Shown: positions 18,853 to 29,606, counted from the stretch's first letter. The stretch is 64,000 nucleotides of DNA from Rubellimicrobium thermophilum DSM 16684 (GCF_000442315.1 NZ_KE557320.1:328820-392819); one strand, 5' to 3'. Translations and numbers: made by a program. The notes: a model not told the origin generated them from the letters alone.

Positions 18853-19695
18853 ATGATCATGGTCCCCCGCCTTTTTTCCTTCTGCCGCCGGGCGCTCCTG
18901 CTGGCTGGCCTGATGGCCTCGCCGGCTGCGGGGGAACCCTCGCTCGAACGGGGCGCCTATCTGGTCGAAGGCCCGGCCGCCTGCGGCAACTGTCACAGCC
19001 CGCAGGACATGAACGGCCCCATTGCGGGCCTCGAATATGGCGGGATGCTGGTCGAGCGGAACGATCTGTTCACCGCCGTGGCGCCCAACATCTCTCCCGG
19101 CGGGCGTGTGGCGCAGTGGACGGATGTCGAATTCGTCCGGGCGATCCGCGAAGGCATCCGCCCCGATGGCAGCGTGATCGGCCCGCCGATGCCGATCCGG
19201 CTCTACCGGGGGCTGTCGGATGACGATGTGCAGAGCATCGTCCTGTATCTGCGCAGCGTGCCGGCGGTGGAGAACGATCCGGGACAGAGCGTCTATGGCA
19301 TGCCGATTCCTCCGGCCTATGGTCCGCCCGTGAACAGCGTGCCTTCGGTGCCGGAAGGGGTGACAGTGGAATACGGGGCCTATCTGGCCGGCCCCGTGGC
19401 GCATTGCATTGAATGCCATTCGCCGATGGGTCCGCAGGGGCCGATGATCGACACCCATGCCGGTCAGGGTGGGATGGAGTTTCACGGCCCCTGGGGTGTT
19501 TCCGTCGCTCCCCCCATCACGGGTGCGGCTCTGACCGGTTACAGCGATGAGGAGATGGCCGCCATGATTCGGCAGGGGATCCGGCCCGACGGATCGCGGA
19601 TGATGCCGCCGATGCCCTATCGCTGGCTGGCGCGGATGACCGATGCCGATCTGGCGGCAATCCTGCTCTATCTGCGATCCCTGCCCCCTGCCTGA
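18853..19695 (+). CDS. Periplasmic diheme c-type cytochrome
   Basis: 280 residues. A signal peptide (about residues 1-27, ending SPAAG) precedes two cytochrome c domains. The heme attachment motifs are CGNCH (about residue 44) and CIECH (about residue 184), each followed by a late Met-containing GPPMP or MMPPMP segment that may supply the distal ligand. The two halves resemble one another, indicating an internal duplication. Similar diheme proteins serve as electron-transfer subunits of alcohol, aldehyde or sorbosone dehydrogenases. No dehydrogenase gene is adjacent, so the partner is unknown. The ATG at 18859 is an alternative start. It lies directly behind the ccm genes. Confidence 0.85.
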   Translation: MIMVPRLFSFCRRALLLAGLMASPAAGEPSLERGAYLVEGPAACGNCHSPQDMNGPIAGLEYGGMLVERNDLFTAVAPNISPGGRVAQWTDVEFVRAIREGIRPDGSVIGPPMPIRLYRGLSDDDVQSIVLYLRSVPAVENDPGQSVYGMPIPPAYGPPVNSVPSVPEGVTVEYGAYLAGPVAHCIECHSPMGPQGPMIDTHAGQGGMEFHGPWGVSVAPPITGAALTGYSDEEMAAMIRQGIRPDGSRMMPPMPYRWLARMTDADLAAILLYLRSLPPA

Positions 19696-19706
19696 CAGGA
19701 CCGGGC

Positions 19707-19733
19707 GGCACCCCGGAGGATGTCCGGGGTGCC
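19707..19733. terminator. Strong hairpin between convergent cytochrome c and acnA genes
   Basis: GGCACCCCGGA pairs perfectly over 11 bp with TCCGGGGTGCC around a 5-base loop, in the 80-bp gap between two convergent genes. It can serve both strands. Neither side has a T-run, so it is called on stability and position. Confidence 0.5.
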
Positions 19734-19775
19734 GGGGCGTTCGGCACCCTTCTGCCGGGGCCCTGTCCGGCTGTG

Positions 19776-22466
<2,691 letters not shown>

Positions 22467-22668
22467 GGCGGCATCCTTTCGGTCTGGAAGGCTTCCGGAT
22501 GGGGTAGGCGCGGTATACCATTGCACACCGAAAAGGGAAGGGGGCGTGGCTCATCCGCCGCAGCCCGGCCCGCCTTGCGGCGTTTGCCGCGGCTCTCTCG
22601 ATACATTGATTGGCTGTTGCAGGATACGGGGGATAGGTCAGCTCCAACCCCCCTCAGGCAGGACCGTC

Positions 22669-23385
22669 ATGCGACTCCTTCCCGCCATGGGCCTCGCGGC
22701 CGTCGCGACACTGACACCGGCAGGGCTGCGCGCCGAAGAGCCGATGCCGGTCGTGGTGGAGCTCTATACCTCGCAGGGCTGTTCCTCCTGTCCGCCGGCC
22801 GATGCGATGCTGGAGGAGCTGGCGCGCATGGACGGGGTGATCGCCCTGGCGCTGCATGTGGACTACTGGGACTATATCGGCTGGCCGGACAGCTTTGCCT
22901 CGCCCCTGTTCTCGGCCCGGCAGGAGGCCTATGCCAAGGCCGCCGGCGAGCGGATGGTCTACACGCCCCAGGTCATCGTCAACGGGCAGGATCGCGTGGT
23001 CGGCAGCGATGCGATGGCCGTGATGGCGCGGCTGCATGCCCATGCCGGTGCGACCACGCCGATTGCGCTGCGCCTTGCGCGGGAGGGGGGGATGCTGCGC
23101 ATCGAGGCGGAGAGTTCAGCCCCCCTCCCGCCGCTTGCCGTTCAGCTGGTCCGTTATCGCCCGTCCGAGTCGGTGACCATCGACGGGGGCGAGAATGCCG
23201 GCCTGACGATGACCTATGCCAATATCGTCACCGCCTGGGAGCATGTCGGCGACTGGGACGGAAACGCGCCGCTGTCGCTTCTGCTGCCGCTGTCGGGCGA
23301 GGATCCCGTGGTCGTCCTGTTGCAGGAGCACGGGCCGGGCCGGATCAGGGCGGCGGCACGGATGGCACCGCCGTCGGGAGGGTGA
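22669..23385 (+). CDS. DUF1223 family secreted thioredoxin-fold protein
   Basis: 238 residues with a cleavable signal peptide (about residues 1-22) and the DUF1223 hallmark VELYTSQGCSSCPPADAML, a CxxC thioredoxin-like motif. The conserved HVDYWDYIGW-DSFASP and YTPQVIVNG segments follow. The biochemical role of the family is not established; a periplasmic redox function is likely from the fold. The start ATG is at 22669. The 3' end overlaps the convergent acyltransferase gene by 41 bp. Confidence 0.88.
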   Translation: MRLLPAMGLAAVATLTPAGLRAEEPMPVVVELYTSQGCSSCPPADAMLEELARMDGVIALALHVDYWDYIGWPDSFASPLFSARQEAYAKAAGERMVYTPQVIVNGQDRVVGSDAMAVMARLHAHAGATTPIALRLAREGGMLRIEAESSAPLPPLAVQLVRYRPSESVTIDGGENAGLTMTYANIVTAWEHVGDWDGNAPLSLLLPLSGEDPVVVLLQEHGPGRIRAAARMAPPSGG

Positions 23386-24296
23386 CGCCGCCGCCGCGCG
23401 GGGCCTTCCACCGCCGGTGGATCCAGAACCACTGTTCGGGATGGGCCCGGATGCGCGCCTCGAGCCGCTGGGTGAGCGCGACCATCATGGCCAGGGGATC
23501 GCCATGGGGGATCGGTGCTTCGAACTGGATGTCGAAGGACAACCCGTCCTCGCGCCGGATGCCGAAACAGGGCAGCAGCAGCGCCCCGGTGCGAAGGGCG
23601 AGATCGGCGGGTGTCGTCGCGGTCATGGCAGGCCGACCCAGGAAGGGGATCGGCACCCCTTCCTGCACATGCAGGTCGAACAGCATCGCCGCTACCCCCC
23701 CGCGCGCGAGATGGCGCACAAAGCCAAGCGTCCCCCTGCCTTGCGCGAAGGCTGGGCCGGGGATGGCCTCGATCGTGCGGACATAATGGGCATTGACATA
23801 GGGATTGGTCATGTCGCGGTAGAGGCCCGCCGCCACATGTCCGCGCGCCGCCAGCGCATGCCGCGGGACCTGGAAATTGCCGAAATGCCCGCTGACGAGA
23901 AGGACGGGGCGCCCCGACGCCCGGGCTTCCTCGAAGGCGGCCAGCCCATCGCCCCGGATGGGTTCGCGGGCGATGCGGGCGGCCAGTTCGGGGGTGGAAT
24001 AGTTTTCGATCAGGCTGCGCCCGATATTGTCGAGCACCGCCGCCGCCACGGCGCGCCGGCGTGCGGCGGGCCAGTCAGGATGGATCATGGCCAGATTGGG
24101 CGAGGGCCCGTCTCCGCCATCCGGCCAGAGGCCCGGCCGCATGCCGCGCGACCGCACCGAAGAAGGGCACCCGCCGTTCGTAGGGAAGCCGTCGGGCAAA
24201 GCCGAGAAGCGCGCGCAGCGCCAGATCGGTCGCCCGGTCGGAGAGCGTTCCGGCGGCGGGGGCGGGACCGGATGGCGGGGTGGAAGAGGGCGTCAT
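23345..24296 (-). CDS. Lipid A biosynthesis-type lauroyl/myristoyl acyltransferase (LpxL/HtrB family), one apparent frameshift
   Basis: About 317 residues once repaired. The acyltransferase core is clear. SGHFGNFQVPRHAL carries the H-x4-(D/E)-like catalytic block (here H-F-G-N-F), followed by GLYRDMTNPY, the GGVAAMLFDLHVQEGVPIPFLG region and WFWIHRRWK near the end. In this family it adds a secondary acyl chain to lipid A at the inner membrane. The frame breaks in the G3 run at 24098-24100. One base fewer joins GWRRRALA to NLAMIHPDWPAARRR. The start ATG is at 24296. Confidence 0.83.
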
Positions 24297-24355
24297 CGGG
24301 CGGGCCTGCGGTCGCGTGAGAGGACCGGATAGGCCGGACAGGCCCGCTTGCCAAG

Positions 24356-24394
24356 GCCGGACGACGGGGCCGGACGACGGGACCGGACGACGGG
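24356..24394. repeat. Three tandem copies of a 13-bp unit
   Basis: (G/A)CCGGACGACGGG is repeated three times, with one A/G difference in the third copy, in the 123-bp gap between the fliG-like stop and the acyltransferase start. No function is evident. Confidence 0.6.
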
Positions 24395-24419
24395 GCCGGG
24401 ATGGCCGGCAGCGGGCGGC

Positions 24420-25442
24420 TCAGGCGGTCTCCTCGGGCTGGAGCAGTTCGATCTCTCCGGCGGCGGCGCGTTCGCGGGCGGCGGCGACGATGGCGGCCTG
24501 GGCGGCCTCGCCATCGGCGGGGCGGACGCGCTCGATCCCCTCCATCTCTTCGCGCAGCGAATCGGCCAGCCGCTGGGGCAGGGCGGCGAGCAGGAAATCC
24601 GCCGCGGCCGTCTCCTCGGCGCTGCCGGCGCGGGCGGCGACAAGCGCGGTGGCGATGACCCGCGGCTCCACCCCCCGCAGCAGGCGGGGCACATCGGCGG
24701 GGCGCAGACGGCGCGGCAGATGGGCAAAGGTGAAGATGGCCCGGCGCACCTCGGCCGCGAAGGCGGGATCCTCGCCCTCGAGGCCTTCGAGCAGCGCCTC
24801 GCGCGCGGTCTGCGGGGCGGTGTTGAGGACTGCGCCCAGACGATCCCCCGGCTTGTCGGCAAAGGCCGCCTCGGGCGTCTGTCCGTAGGTGGCCGCAAGG
24901 GCACGGCCGATTTCCTGCACCATGGCCGGAGAGACCCCGGCCGTGCGCGAGACGGCATGGGCGACGCGACGCGCCCTCTCCCCCGGCAGCCGGGTGAGTG
25001 CCTCGGCCGCGCGGGCGACAGGGATCTTGGACAGGGCGATGGCGGCGATCTCGGGGCTTTCCGCGCTCAGCAGCTCGGCCAGGCGGGGCACCGGCAGGGC
25101 GGCGAGGACGGCCCAGGGATCCTTGGCCGTTTCGGGATTCTCCAGAAGGCGGCGGGCGGCCGCGGGGGAGAGGATCCCCTGGAGCGCGGCCAGCGCCTCC
25201 TGCGCGGTGGCCGGGGCCGCGAGGCCGAGCGATTCGAGCTTGTCGGCGAATTCGGTCAGGACGGCATCGAGCGTCGCGCGATCCACGACGCCGATGGCCG
25301 CCATTTCCCTTGCAAGGGCGATTTGCGTCTCCTCCGGCAGGGTGTCGATGGGCAGACGCACCCCGTCCGAGAGAAGGAATTGCACGACGATGGCGGCCTT
25401 GCGGCGCGCATCAAGCGCAGCGGCCGGTGCAGGGGATGGCAT
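24420..25442 (-). CDS. FliG-like flagellar motor switch protein, isolated
   Basis: 340 residues with the three FliG domains: N-terminal (RRKAAIVVQFLLSDG to about 100), middle, and C-terminal armadillo/torque region (LNTAPQTAREALLEG, RRAIFTFAHL, then the torque helix). The torque-helix positions known from E. coli as R281, D288, D289 and R297 appear here as R291, E298, E299 and R307, a constant offset of ten with charge kept. Polar-ring FliG connects the rotor to MotA. No other flagellar gene lies within the window, which is unusual because fliG normally sits in a fli operon. It could be a second FliG or a relocated single copy. The ATG at 25442 fits the family length. Confidence 0.8.
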   Translation of the reverse strand: MPSPAPAAALDARRKAAIVVQFLLSDGVRLPIDTLPEETQIALAREMAAIGVVDRATLDAVLTEFADKLESLGLAAPATAQEALAALQGILSPAAARRLLENPETAKDPWAVLAALPVPRLAELLSAESPEIAAIALSKIPVARAAEALTRLPGERARRVAHAVSRTAGVSPAMVQEIGRALAATYGQTPEAAFADKPGDRLGAVLNTAPQTAREALLEGLEGEDPAFAAEVRRAIFTFAHLPRRLRPADVPRLLRGVEPRVIATALVAARAGSAEETAAADFLLAALPQRLADSLREEMEGIERVRPADGEAAQAAIVAAARERAAAGEIELLQPEETA

Positions 25443-25530
25443 CAGACGGTCTCCGGCGGATCACGCCGCCATCGGATCGTCAAAAGGTTGAGATCCGGTT
25501 GACGACATCGGGTTGCCGGACGGTTCTGCC

Positions 25531-25683
25531 TCAACCCGTGACGATGGGAACACAGGTGCCGGTTGCCGGATCCCAGATCGTTCCTTCCGCGCAGGACATT
25601 GCCTGATCATGGCTGTCGCGGCAGGCAGCCCAGGCAGAGAGTGGGGCCGCAAGCAGGGCTGCGGCAAGCAGACAGGCCTTCAT
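25531..25683 (-). CDS. Small secreted cysteine-containing protein (50 residues)
   Basis: A short gene with a canonical AGGGGAGG ribosome site 6 bp before its ATG at 25683. The product starts with a signal peptide (MKACLLAAALLAAPLSAWA). About 30 mature residues follow with three Cys, a SCAEGTIWDPATGTCVP core and no membrane segment. C-x-EGT-x-DP-x-TG-x-C resembles small chitin-binding/peritrophin-like or adhesion-related modules often misannotated in Rhodobacterales. The function is unknown. It lies between the HTH-less LuxR gene (61 bp upstream on the same strand) and fliG. Confidence 0.72.
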   Translation of the reverse strand: MKACLLAAALLAAPLSAWAACRDSHDQAMSCAEGTIWDPATGTCVPIVTG

Positions 25684-25744
25684 GACGGACCTCCCCTTTC
25701 TGACGCAGGGGAAAGGATACGCCTCCTTCGCCGCAAGTCCAGCG

Positions 25745-26230
25745 TCAGGGATGGGTGAAGGCGATGGACAGGCGGCGGATCGCCTCTCGCGTGCTGCGGT
25801 CCAGAGGCCTGGCCGAGGCGGTGGCCTCGTGCAGGGCGGTCATCCGCTGTTCGATCTCCTCCGCTTCCGCCTCGGTGAAGGGGCGTTCGGGATGCACGAA
25901 ACTGGCGATGGAACGGCTCCCCCCCCGTTCGATGCTGATGGTCACGCCATGGCGCAGACCATGGGCCGCCGCCCGCGCCATGACACCCCCGGGATCGTCC
26001 GAGGCGAAGAGGGACCAGTCCCTCCGGCCGGTATGGGCCAGGGCCCAGGCGACGGTGGGATCGCGCATCACGAGGCCATCGCGGGTATATTCGGCCAGCC
26101 AGGCATCCGGATAAGTCTGGAAGAGGTAGAGGGCGCTGGCAAAGCGGACATGCAGCGCGATGGCAAAGCCGGCCGGGGCAAGCTCCATCAGCGAGGCGAG
26201 CTGCTCTGCGACATTCACCGTTTCGCGCAT
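25745..26230 (-). CDS. LuxR-type autoinducer-binding domain protein lacking a DNA-binding domain
   Basis: 161 residues covering only the acyl-homoserine-lactone binding fold. Residues typical of the LuxR ligand pocket remain: W-x3-Y in PDAWLAEY, DP in MRDPT, W in RRDWSLFA and G in GLRHGVT. It aligns along most of its length with the N-terminal half of the divergent full LuxR next door, so the two look like paralogues. The frame stops at 25745 and the next gene begins 61 bp on, so no HTH domain is hidden in another frame. By analogy with Agrobacterium TrlR, a truncated TraR, it may form inactive heterodimers; this is inference. The start ATG is at 26230. Confidence 0.82.
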   Translation of the reverse strand: MRETVNVAEQLASLMELAPAGFAIALHVRFASALYLFQTYPDAWLAEYTRDGLVMRDPTVAWALAHTGRRDWSLFASDDPGGVMARAAAHGLRHGVTISIERGGSRSIASFVHPERPFTEAEAEEIEQRMTALHEATASARPLDRSTREAIRRLSIAFTHP

Positions 26231-26258
26231 GGCGGGGTTGAGTCCTTATGGCTGTTGC

Positions 26259-26273
26259 TCACCCACGGGGTGA
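26259..26273. promoter_or_regulatory. Short palindrome in the luxR/HTH-less luxR divergent gap
   Basis: TCACC-CACGG-GGTGA is a perfect inverted repeat with 5-bp arms, centred in the 80-bp gap shared by two divergent genes. Its position suits an operator for the LuxR encoded alongside, but it does not match the classical lux box and is short enough to occur by chance. Confidence 0.3.
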
Positions 26274-26310
26274 AGGCCTATGGTCAGGCATCGGCGTGGA
26301 AACAGGTCGT

Positions 26311-26952
26311 ATGTATCGTTACCCGGCAACCCGTGACAAGGAATCCCCGCCCGCCGCCCCTGCGCCGGATCTGGGGCGGCTTGCGGTTTCGGGCCATTAC
26401 ATCGCCTTGCGGGTGGGCTTTGCCTATCCGCTGGAGGAAGACAATGCCCTCCCCGCATCATGGGTCGAACATTACACCCGGGCCGGCCTGCTGATGGCCG
26501 ATCCGGTGCTGCACTGGGTTCATGGCTCCACCGGATCGATCCGCTGGAGCGCGCTGGCCGATCGTGATTCGCGGGGGGTTCTGGCCCAGGCCGCCGAATA
26601 CGGTCTGCGCTTCGGCCTTGCCGTCAGCATCCTCGATCCGGGCCCGAAGGGACATCGCAGCTGGGGCAGCTTTGCCCGCCCGGATCGCGAATTCACCGAT
26701 GAGGAGGTCGCCTTGCTCGAGGCCTATCTGCGCCAGCGGCATGAATCCCTCGCACCGCCCACCAACATCACCCGCGCCGAGCTCGAGGCGCTGCGCCTGG
26801 TCAAGGACGGGCAGCGGCTCAAGCAGATCGCCTGGCAGCTCGGGGTGACGGAAGGGGCCGTCAAGCAGCGGCTCAAGAGCGCCCGTCTCAAGCTCGAGGC
26901 CAAGACGGGGGCCGAGGCGATCTCGCGCGCGACGTCCTTCGGGCTGATCTGA
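26311..26952 (+). CDS. LuxR family quorum-sensing transcriptional regulator
   Basis: 213 residues. The autoinducer-binding domain is at about residues 15-140 (SWVEHYTRAGLLMADP, IRWSALAD, GLRFGLAVSI) and a LuxR/GerE helix-turn-helix at about 150-205 (TRAELEALRLVKDGQRLKQIA, then GVTEGAVKQRLKSARLKL; each under 21 residues). The ATG at 26311 is chosen because further upstream residues are not family-like. Directly downstream lies a LuxI-type synthase, so this is probably the cognate receptor, comparable in setting to GtaR of Rhodobacter capsulatus. It is divergent from the HTH-less paralogue. Confidence 0.88.
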   Translation: MYRYPATRDKESPPAAPAPDLGRLAVSGHYIALRVGFAYPLEEDNALPASWVEHYTRAGLLMADPVLHWVHGSTGSIRWSALADRDSRGVLAQAAEYGLRFGLAVSILDPGPKGHRSWGSFARPDREFTDEEVALLEAYLRQRHESLAPPTNITRAELEALRLVKDGQRLKQIAWQLGVTEGAVKQRLKSARLKLEAKTGAEAISRATSFGLI

Positions 26953-27051
26953 TTGCGCCGCATTCCTGCCCTGATTCCGACACGATCAGAAGAGAACTGA
27001 CAGCTCAAGGTTGTGTGACCTATCGTGGATTCTCCCAGGGAGGGAATCCAC

Positions 27052-27729
27052 ATGGAAAACGTGACCTTCAATATGGCCGGGCTGCACCGCCACGGCTCGG
27101 CTTTCTATGACTATCTGCGCCTGCGGAAGGCCTTCTTCGTCGACCGGCTTGGCTGGGACATTCCCCATGACGACGAGGCGGAGATGGACCAGTACGACAA
27201 TCCGCGCGCCTGGTATTCGCTCGTGCTCGACGATGCAGGATGCGTGGTGGGCGGCGCACGCTGCATGCCGACGACGGCCCGCTGGGGCGTGCATACCTAC
27301 ATGCTGCGCGACGCGGTGGAGGGACGGCTCGGCTCCATCCCGCCCACCGTCATGCATCAGGTGATCGAGACGCCGGCCGTCTGGGAATGCACGCGCCTCG
27401 TGATCTCCGATGCGCTGAGCCGCGCGGCCGATCGCTCGCTCTGCCTGTCGCTGATCTGCGAAGGGCTGGTGGAGATCGCCGCGTCACAGGGCGCAAGAGA
27501 GCTCATCTCGCTCTCGCCGGTGACGCTGATGCGCACGCTGCGCCAGCTCGGCTTTGCGGCCGAGCGGCGGGGCGACAGCTATTTCAACGATGGCGACGGG
27601 CGGCATTATGCGGTGCTGTCGATGCCAGCCTGTCCTGCCTCGCCCCATCATGCGATCCCTGCCGGGATGCTGGTGGCGGCCGCGCATCGCGCCCGGCCGA
27701 GGGCCCTGCACGCGCCTCAGACGGTCTGA
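27052..27729 (+). CDS. LuxI family acyl-homoserine-lactone synthase
   Basis: 225 residues. The family's N-terminal block is present: R-x3-F (RKAFF, about residues 25-29), W35 in LGWDIP, acidic residues in DEAEMDQYDN and the GGARCMP motif with R70. A C-terminal acyl-ACP-binding part contains VWECTRLVI and a late LGFAAERRG. It would make an acyl-homoserine lactone from S-adenosylmethionine and acyl-ACP; chain length cannot be predicted. The ATG at 27052 follows GGGAGGG. The 100-bp gap after luxR holds no lux box I can defend. The last 13 bp overlap the convergent purB. Confidence 0.88.
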   Translation: MENVTFNMAGLHRHGSAFYDYLRLRKAFFVDRLGWDIPHDDEAEMDQYDNPRAWYSLVLDDAGCVVGGARCMPTTARWGVHTYMLRDAVEGRLGSIPPTVMHQVIETPAVWECTRLVISDALSRAADRSLCLSLICEGLVEIAASQGARELISLSPVTLMRTLRQLGFAAERRGDSYFNDGDGRHYAVLSMPACPASPHHAIPAGMLVAAAHRARPRALHAPQTV

Positions 27730-29030
27730 TCCGCCCCGAAGACACGGGCAAAGATCGCGTCCACATGGCGCAAGTGATGGGCCAGGTCGAACAGCCTTCG
27801 ATCTTCCGGGGGCAGGGCAGCCGTGACCTCCGGATCGGCCATCAGCAGCGCCTTGAAGTCCGCCTCCTGTTCCCAGGCACGCATCGCGTTGCGCTGGACG
27901 GCGGCATAGGCGGCCTCGCGCGTCATCCCCGCCTGCGTAAGCGCCAGAAGCACGCGCTGGCTGTGCACGAGGCCGCGGAAGCGGTCGAGATTCGCGCGCA
28001 TCCGTTCGGGATAGACGACCAGCTTCTCGATCACGCCGGCCAGGCGGTGCAGCGCGAAGTCGAGATGGATCGTGGCATCGGGGGCGATGCCGCGCTCGAC
28101 CGAGGAATGGCTGATGTCGCGTTCGTGCCAGAGCGCGACATTCTCCAGCGCCGGCACCACGGCCGATCGGACCAGACGCGCCAGGCCGGTCAGGTTCTCG
28201 GTCAGCACGGGATTGCGCTTGTGCGGCATCGCCGAGGATCCCTTCTGCCCCGGCGAGAAATATTCCTCCGCCTCCATCACCTCGCTGCGCTGCATGTGGC
28301 GGATCTCGATGGCGATGTTCTCGATCGAGGAGGCGATGACCCCCAGCGTGGCGAAGAACATGGCGTGCCGGTCGCGGGGGATGATCTGGGTGCTGATCGG
28401 TTCGGGCCGCAGGCCCATCTTCGCGCAGACATGGGCCTCCACGGCGGGGTCGATGCTGGCGAAGGTGCCCACGGGGCCGGAGATGGCCCCGGTCGCCACC
28501 TCCTCGCGCGCGGCGCGCAGGCGGGCGCGGTTGCGGTCCATCTCGGCGAAGAAGCGCGCGAAGGTCAGGCCCAGCGTGGTCGGCTCGGCATGGATGCCGT
28601 GGCTGCGGCCGATGCGGGGGGTCAGGCGGTGCTCGAAGGCGCGGGCCTTCAGCGCCGCGCAGACCCGGTCCAGCCCGGCCATCAGCAGATCGGCCGCCCG
28701 GCACAGCTGGATGTTGAAGGCGGTATCCAGAACATCCGAGGAGGTCATCCCCTGATGGACGAACCGCGCTTCCTCGGCTCCCACGATCTCGCCCAGATGG
28801 GTCAGGAAGGCGATGACATCATGCTTCGTGACCGCCTCGATGGCATCGATTCGCGCGATATCGAATTCGGCATCCTTCGCCTTCCAGACGGCTGCGGCCG
28901 CCTCCTTCGGGATGACGCCGAGGGCGGCCTGCGCGTCGCAGGCATGGGCCTCGATCTCGAACCAGATCCGGAACCGGGTCTGCGGGTCCCAGATCGCGAC
29001 CATCTCGGGGCGGGCATAGCGGGGGATCAT
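27717..29030 (-). CDS. purB: Adenylosuccinate lyase
   Basis: 437 residues, normal for PurB. It belongs to the fumarase/aspartase superfamily, with the signature loop SSAMPHKRNPVLTEN carrying the catalytic Ser, plus the His-containing TSSDVLDTAFN and RSHGIHAEPTT. It splits SAICAR and adenylosuccinate in purine synthesis. The ATG at 29030 gives MIPRYARPEMVAIWD, the standard start. The gene stands alone, convergent with luxI (13-bp overlap). Confidence 0.97.
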   Translation of the reverse strand: MIPRYARPEMVAIWDPQTRFRIWFEIEAHACDAQAALGVIPKEAAAAVWKAKDAEFDIARIDAIEAVTKHDVIAFLTHLGEIVGAEEARFVHQGMTSSDVLDTAFNIQLCRAADLLMAGLDRVCAALKARAFEHRLTPRIGRSHGIHAEPTTLGLTFARFFAEMDRNRARLRAAREEVATGAISGPVGTFASIDPAVEAHVCAKMGLRPEPISTQIIPRDRHAMFFATLGVIASSIENIAIEIRHMQRSEVMEAEEYFSPGQKGSSAMPHKRNPVLTENLTGLARLVRSAVVPALENVALWHERDISHSSVERGIAPDATIHLDFALHRLAGVIEKLVVYPERMRANLDRFRGLVHSQRVLLALTQAGMTREAAYAAVQRNAMRAWEQEADFKALLMADPEVTAALPPEDRRLFDLAHHLRHVDAIFARVFGADQTV

Positions 29031-29129
29031 GGGCGGGTCTCCTCTGCGGCGGTCCCCTAGGCCGGGACAGGCACGGGGGGCAAGTCCCTCCGCCTTGCCC
29101 GGCGTGCGACAGGGGGCTAGGGCAGGGCC

Positions 29130-29543
29130 ATGCTGCGCCCCGAAGACTTCCTTGGCCTCTGGCGGCTGGAGCGGATCATCGACGACCGTCTGTCCGGCAT
29201 GGCGGGGCGATTCGAAGGGACGGCCCGCCTTGTCCCGCAGGGCGATGGCCTGCTCTACCGCGAGGAGGGGATGCTCCGGCTCGGAGAGGGGACGCCGCTG
29301 GTCGCCCATCGCAGCTATCTGTGGCGCTGGGAAGGGGACGCGGTGGCCGTGTCCTTCACGGATGGCCGCCCCTTTCACCGCTTCCGCCCCGCCGGGATCG
29401 CCGCCGGCACCGATCATCCCTGCGGGGCCGATCTCTATCGCGTTCTCTACGATTTCGCGGCCTTTCCCCGCTGGACGGCGCAATGGGATGTCGCTGGCCC
29501 GCGCAAGGCCTATCGCATGGTTTCGGTCTATGGGCCGCCCTGA
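29130..29543 (+). CDS. DUF6314 family protein
   Basis: 137 residues of the small lipocalin-like DUF6314 family. Conserved features are the opening FLGLWRLER-I-D, the GRFEGTARLVP strand, the YLWRWEGDAVAVSFTDGRPFH pair of strands (in two parts), a CGADLYRVLYDF block and the terminal W-V-GPRKAYRMVSVY. No function is known. It starts with the ATG at 29130, 99 bp from the divergent purB, and precedes bioY by 63 bp, so the two may be co-transcribed. Confidence 0.85.
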   Translation: MLRPEDFLGLWRLERIIDDRLSGMAGRFEGTARLVPQGDGLLYREEGMLRLGEGTPLVAHRSYLWRWEGDAVAVSFTDGRPFHRFRPAGIAAGTDHPCGADLYRVLYDFAAFPRWTAQWDVAGPRKAYRMVSVYGPP

Positions 29544-29606
29544 TGCTTGCATGCCTTTTGCAGCTGCGGCAAGAACGGGCCACTTGCACGGAGGGGAGGT
29601 GCCAAG

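Noticed and set aside
25461-25667. 68-codon minus-strand frame overlapping the small secreted protein
   Set aside because: No ribosome site and no signal peptide. The overlapping 50-residue frame has both and a more natural composition.
26953-27051. lux box between luxR and luxI
   Set aside because: I looked for a 20-bp dyad of the ACCTG...CAGGT type. Only weak partial matches (around CTGACAGCTC) are present.
29544-29606. BioR operator before bioY
   Set aside because: No TTATMKATAA-like sequence. The short gap is G+C-rich apart from GCCTTTTGC.
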